From: CAYVVT01 sp964454335
Lineage (GTDB): Bacteria > Fidelibacterota > UBA8477 > JABMPR01
DNA: 64,000 nucleotides
Direction: 5' to 3'
NCBI GenBank assembly: GCA_964454335.1
Contig: CAYVVT010000012.1
Coordinates: 29,600-93,599, forward strand
Below are positions 60,920 to 64,000 of the stretch, in pieces. The position numbers and the translations under genes are program-made. The number at the start of each line of letters is the position of its first letter. Position 1 is the first letter of the stretch. The notes under the pieces were generated by a model. That model was not told where the DNA came from. It saw nothing but the letters and a program-made list of their open reading frames with translations, and made no database searches.

Positions 60920-60956
60920 TGTTGGATCCAATCCTTTGTGTTAATGGAATAGCGTA

Positions 60957-61256
60957 ATGATGACCGGCGACGACAACACAGTACAGGTAAGTATCTATGG
61001 TAAGACCTACACCGTGAAGGGTAGGGCTGATACGAGCTATATAAGCAATGTCGCCAGCTATGTTGATCAGAAGATGCGTGAAGTGGAACAAGGTACTCAA
61101 TCTGTTCAATCTGACGTCAGGGTGGCTATCCTGGCAGGTATGAATGTCACCGATGAACTTTTCTCTGCCAAGCACGAGAAGGAGCGTCTGGAGAATCAAG
61201 TCGAAGAGCGGATCCAGGCGCTTTCAGAGCTCATTGATGAGGCCCTTAGCACATAG
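60957..61256 (+). CDS. zapA: Cell-division protein ZapA
   Basis: A 99-aa FtsZ-ring stabiliser. The beta-hairpin start VQVSIYGKTYTVKG and the following DTSYISNVASYVDQKMREVE are typical ZapA. A C-terminal coiled coil (AKHEKERLENQVEERIQALSEL) forms the tetramer. It starts with ATGATG; either Met could initiate. It is followed by an 95-bp gap without a recognisable 6S RNA. Confidence 0.93.
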   Translation: MMTGDDNTVQVSIYGKTYTVKGRADTSYISNVASYVDQKMREVEQGTQSVQSDVRVAILAGMNVTDELFSAKHEKERLENQVEERIQALSELIDEALST

Positions 61257-61351
61257 GTTATCCACATTTAGACCCTTCATGAAGCCCTAGCGGTTTCTGA
61301 TTTCCTCGAAAAAGCTTCGTATGACACTTCTCACTACGAAAGGTGGGAATG

Positions 61352-62923
61352 ATGTTTGATCAAATAGACAATATTGTCAATATTTATGTCCTGATCGCTG
61401 CCCCCATGGGTTTCCTGGTGGGCATCCCAATCTGGTCATTCATCTATCGACGCCGGGCGGTTCTCGCCGGGCGTTCAACAAAACAGATCCTGGCTGCTGC
61501 GGAGAAGGAAGCCGAGACCCTGAAACGTGAAAAGATCGTTGAGGGCAAGGATGAGGCGCTGAAGCTTCTGCAGAAAGCGGATACGGAAGCCCGTGATAAG
61601 ATGGGCGAGGTTCGTGATCTGCAAAAGGTCGTATCGGCTCGCGAGATGAAGCTTGAGAGTAAATCCGATCAGCTTGAGAACAAGGAGATCGAGCTCAAGA
61701 AGATGGACGCCAGCCTGGCCCAGGCCAAGCAGGATGTTCGGAACGAGCGTGAACGCTACCGGGGACTCCTCGAAGAAGAGAACGTCAAACTCGAAGAGAT
61801 CTCCCAGATGACCAAGGATGAAGCGAAGAACCTCCTGGTGGAGAATATGACGGAAACTGCACAAGCCGAGGCCTCCGTCATCGGTAAACAGATCCGGGAT
61901 GAGGCTGTGGCCACTGCCACCAAAGAAGCTCAGAAGGTCGTCATTTCCGCCATTCAGCGTTCTGCGGCAGATCATACTGCCGAATCAACAGTCTCGGTGG
62001 TGGAACTGCCAAATGATCAGATGAAGGGTCGGATCATCGGACGTGAAGGTCGCAACATCAGGACCTTCGAACAACTTACCGGAGTCGAGCTCATCGTGGA
62101 TGATACACCTGAAGCGGTGGTACTCTCAGGTTTCGATCCGGTACGCCGCGAGATCGCCAGGGTTGCCCTTTCCCACCTTGTTCAGGATGGTCGAATCCAC
62201 CCCGCCCGTATTGAGGAGATGATCAACAAGGCCACCAAGGATGTCGAAGAGGAGATGCGTATCGCCTCGGAAGAAGCCCTGCAGGAACTGCAATTGCCAC
62301 CCCTGCATCCGCAGATCATGAAGCTGGTGGGTCGTCTGAAGTATCGGACAAGCTATGGTCAGAATATCCTGAAACATTCCATTGAGGTGGGCTGGTTGAC
62401 GGGCCTGATGGCCTCGGAATTGAAAATGAATGGCAATCTTGCCCGCAAGGCAGGCTTTCTCCATGACATTGGGAAAGCCATTGACCGTAACACAGATGGA
62501 ACCCATGCACTCATCGGTGGTGAGGTTGCACGCAAGTACAATGAATCTGAAGAAGTTGTCAATGCCATCGAATCCCATCACGAAGAAGTACCCATGACCT
62601 TTCCCATCTCGGCCCTGGTACAGGCGGCCGATGCCGTCAGTGGTTCCCGCCGGGGTGCCCGCGGTGACACACTCGAAAGCTATATCAAGCGTTTGCGCAA
62701 CCTGGAAGGGATCGCCGGCAGTTTTGAGGGTGTTCAGAAATCCTACGCTATACAAGCTGGTCGCGAGCTAAGGGTGATGGTGGAAAGTGAAAAGATCGAT
62801 GATGGCAAAGCCCACACCCTGTCGCGGGATATTGCCGGCCGTATCGAAGCTGAGATGACCTATCCGGGTCAGATCAAAGTAGTGGTAATCAGAGAATCGA
62901 GGAATACTGCAATTGCAAAGTGA
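61352..62923 (+). CDS. rny: Ribonuclease Y
   Basis: A 523-aa membrane-anchored endoribonuclease initiating mRNA decay. The ATG at 61352 is chosen because AGGTGG ends 5 nt upstream; ATG 61349 and GTG 61343 are too close to it. It has an N-terminal TM helix (about residues 8-30), a long coiled coil (about 45-180), a KH domain with GRIIGREGRNIRTFEQLTG near 228-246, and an HD domain with FLHDIGKAIDR. The folD start overlaps its last codons. Confidence 0.95.
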   Translation: MFDQIDNIVNIYVLIAAPMGFLVGIPIWSFIYRRRAVLAGRSTKQILAAAEKEAETLKREKIVEGKDEALKLLQKADTEARDKMGEVRDLQKVVSAREMKLESKSDQLENKEIELKKMDASLAQAKQDVRNERERYRGLLEEENVKLEEISQMTKDEAKNLLVENMTETAQAEASVIGKQIRDEAVATATKEAQKVVISAIQRSAADHTAESTVSVVELPNDQMKGRIIGREGRNIRTFEQLTGVELIVDDTPEAVVLSGFDPVRREIARVALSHLVQDGRIHPARIEEMINKATKDVEEEMRIASEEALQELQLPPLHPQIMKLVGRLKYRTSYGQNILKHSIEVGWLTGLMASELKMNGNLARKAGFLHDIGKAIDRNTDGTHALIGGEVARKYNESEEVVNAIESHHEEVPMTFPISALVQAADAVSGSRRGARGDTLESYIKRLRNLEGIAGSFEGVQKSYAIQAGRELRVMVESEKIDDGKAHTLSRDIAGRIEAEMTYPGQIKVVVIRESRNTAIAK

Positions 62924-63800
62924 GCCTTTGATCTTAGCGGGGAAGGCCGTAGCTGCGGCGGTTAAGGACAAACTCAGAGAACGGATTGCCATACTCAACG
63001 AAAGGGGAGTCACCCCGGGACTGGCAGTGGTCCTTGTAGGGGAAGATCCTGCTTCGCAGAGCTACGTTCGATCCAAGGAGCGCCAGAGTGCAAAACTGGG
63101 TTTCAACTCTGAGGTCATCCGCCTTCCTGCTGAGACCAGCGAATTTGATCTCCTTGCCACTGTCAAACGACTGAATAACGATCCTGCAGTACATGGCATC
63201 CTGGTCCAACTGCCACTCCCGAAGCATATAGACAGTCAGAAGATCATTGAAAGCATCGATCCCGTCAAGGATGTCGATGGTTTCCATCCAGTCAGTATGG
63301 GCAAGCTGGTGCTTGGACTGGAGGGCTTTGTACCCTGTACACCTGCCGGGATCATCGAGATGATCAAATACTATGGAATTGAAACCGCAGGGAAGCACAC
63401 GGTGATCGTGGGACGCTCGAATATCGTGGGTAAACCCATGGCCAATCTCCTGCTCCAGAAGAAGGAGAATGCAAACTCAACAGTAACTCTATGCCATACC
63501 GGTACACCTGATATGTCACTGCACACATTACAGGCTGATATCCTGGTAGCAGCCGCGGGTGCACCCGAGTTCTTAGGAGCCGACATGGTCAGAGAAGGAG
63601 CCGTGGTCATCGACGTGGGCATCAACAGAGTAGATGCTCCAGGGACCGAGAAGGGATATCGTCTGGTAGGGGATGTTGATTATGAGGCTGTTGCACCCAA
63701 AACAGCAGCCATCACACCGGTCCCCGGAGGTGTCGGGCTCATGACGGTTGCCATGCTTCTATCGAATACTGTAGATGCAGCCGAGAGGTCGTTGAAATAA
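62913..63800 (+). CDS. folD: Bifunctional methylene-THF dehydrogenase/cyclohydrolase FolD
   Basis: A 295-aa enzyme interconverting 5,10-methylene- and 10-formyl-tetrahydrofolate. The catalytic Lys is in SYVRSKERQSAKLG, then HGILVQLPLPKHID, DVDGFHP, PCTPAGIIEM, NADP-site GRSNIVGKPMANLL, and the final TPVPGGVGLMTVAMLL. The start is TTG at 62913 overlapping rny by 11 nt, with GAGG about 10 nt upstream. It complements GcvT in one-carbon metabolism. The likely last gene of the run. Confidence 0.96.
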   Translation: MQSEPLILAGKAVAAAVKDKLRERIAILNERGVTPGLAVVLVGEDPASQSYVRSKERQSAKLGFNSEVIRLPAETSEFDLLATVKRLNNDPAVHGILVQLPLPKHIDSQKIIESIDPVKDVDGFHPVSMGKLVLGLEGFVPCTPAGIIEMIKYYGIETAGKHTVIVGRSNIVGKPMANLLLQKKENANSTVTLCHTGTPDMSLHTLQADILVAAAGAPEFLGADMVREGAVVIDVGINRVDAPGTEKGYRLVGDVDYEAVAPKTAAITPVPGGVGLMTVAMLLSNTVDAAERSLK

Positions 63801-63802
63801 AT

Positions 63803-63830
63803 TTGTCACGGGTGAAAGTTCGTCTATCTT
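63803..63830 (+). promoter_or_regulatory. Candidate promoter of tRNA-Arg
   Basis: TTGTCA (63803-63808), 16-bp spacer, TATCTT (63825-63830), about 34 bp before the mature tRNA end. Confidence 0.45.
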
Positions 63831-63863
63831 CCCCTGCTTTTTAAAAGCTTAGTGTCATGACAA

Positions 63864-63940
63864 GCGCCAGTAGCTCAGTTGGATAGAGCGTTGGATTCCG
63901 GTTCCAAAGGCCGGGGGTTCGAATCCTCCCTGGCGTACCA
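63864..63940 (+). tRNA. tRNA-Arg(CCG)
   Basis: 77 nt including an encoded CCA. The acceptor stem is GCGCCAG/CTGGCGT (first pair G-U), the D-arm region is AGCTCAGTTGGATAGAGC, the anticodon stem TTGGA/TCCAA closes a loop TTCCGGT with anticodon CCG, and the T-arm is GGGGG TTCGAAT CCTCC. Unlike the tRNA-Val in this window, its CCA is genome-encoded. Confidence 0.95.
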
Positions 63941-63966
63941 CTTACAATAATCGCAAGGTTATATTT

Positions 63967-63994
63967 CAAACCCTACAAGCAATTGTGGGGTTTG
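63967..63994 (+). terminator. Hairpin downstream of tRNA-Arg
   Basis: CAAACCCTACA and TGTGGGGTTTG pair over 11 positions (one G-U) around a 6-nt loop, 26 nt after the tRNA. The window ends 6 nt later, so a following T-run cannot be seen. Confidence 0.5.
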
Positions 63995-64000
63995 CTGTAT

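Noticed and set aside
61257..61351. 6S RNA between zapA and rny
   Set aside because: The 95-bp gap is about half the needed length and has no long central-bubble hairpin.

Overview
This 64 kb window looks like chromosomal DNA of an anaerobic, diderm bacterium of roughly 53-55% GC. A complete Bat-type operon (two VWA proteins, two TPR proteins and BatD), a SPOR protein, archaeal-type Psd and a DUF5683-like protein point to the FCB group. Its electron-bifurcation genes would suit a fermentative or syntrophic lineage such as Marinimicrobia/Neomarinimicrobiota, but that placement is inference and not proven by anything in the window. Almost everything is on the + strand in tight, often overlapping operons. 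I saw no transposase, phage gene or CRISPR array.

Region 1 (1-13.5 kb) is the most distinctive part. A NuoF-like NADH subunit (cut by the left edge) is followed by five small signalling genes: DRTGG, CBS+HATPase, DRTGG, PHP and HATPase. Next come a 1087-aa protein joining a NuoG-type [2Fe-2S] head to one and a half HdrA modules, then MvhD, a 67-aa unknown, and the MvhG/MvhA-type [NiFe] hydrogenase. A GAF histidine kinase, a stand-alone receiver protein and the hydrogenase maturation protease follow. Together they suggest an NAD(H)-linked, flavin-based bifurcating or confurcating H2 system with its own sensory module.

Region 2 (13.5-22.7 kb) holds single units: an ABM-like protein (- strand), a secreted GH9 plus CE4-like fusion, an RND efflux pair behind a strong promoter with an overlapping palindrome, and a seven-haem NapC/NirT-like cytochrome.

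Region 3 (22.9-37.2 kb) is housekeeping: yicC-gmk-rpoZ-udg-dnaB-rel, HU, ruvX-lnt, two exported unknowns, an EcfT-like protein with truA, HtrA, psd-pssA and DUF4321. Region 4 (37.3-53.2 kb) has tatA-gatA, the Bat operon with a SPOR gene, yebC-ruvC-ruvA, lhgO, gcvT, ftsK, a LolA-like gene and a YbhN-like flippase. Region 5 (53.2-64 kb) carries a two-TM unknown, tRNA-Val, thrS-infC-rpmI-rplT-pheS-pheT, a small coiled-coil gene, zapA, rny, folD and tRNA-Arg.

Two genes appear to use non-standard start codons: infC (ATC, in keeping with the known infC habit) and ruvC (CTG, much less expected). Gene ends are firm throughout. Where I moved a start, the reason is given in the entry.
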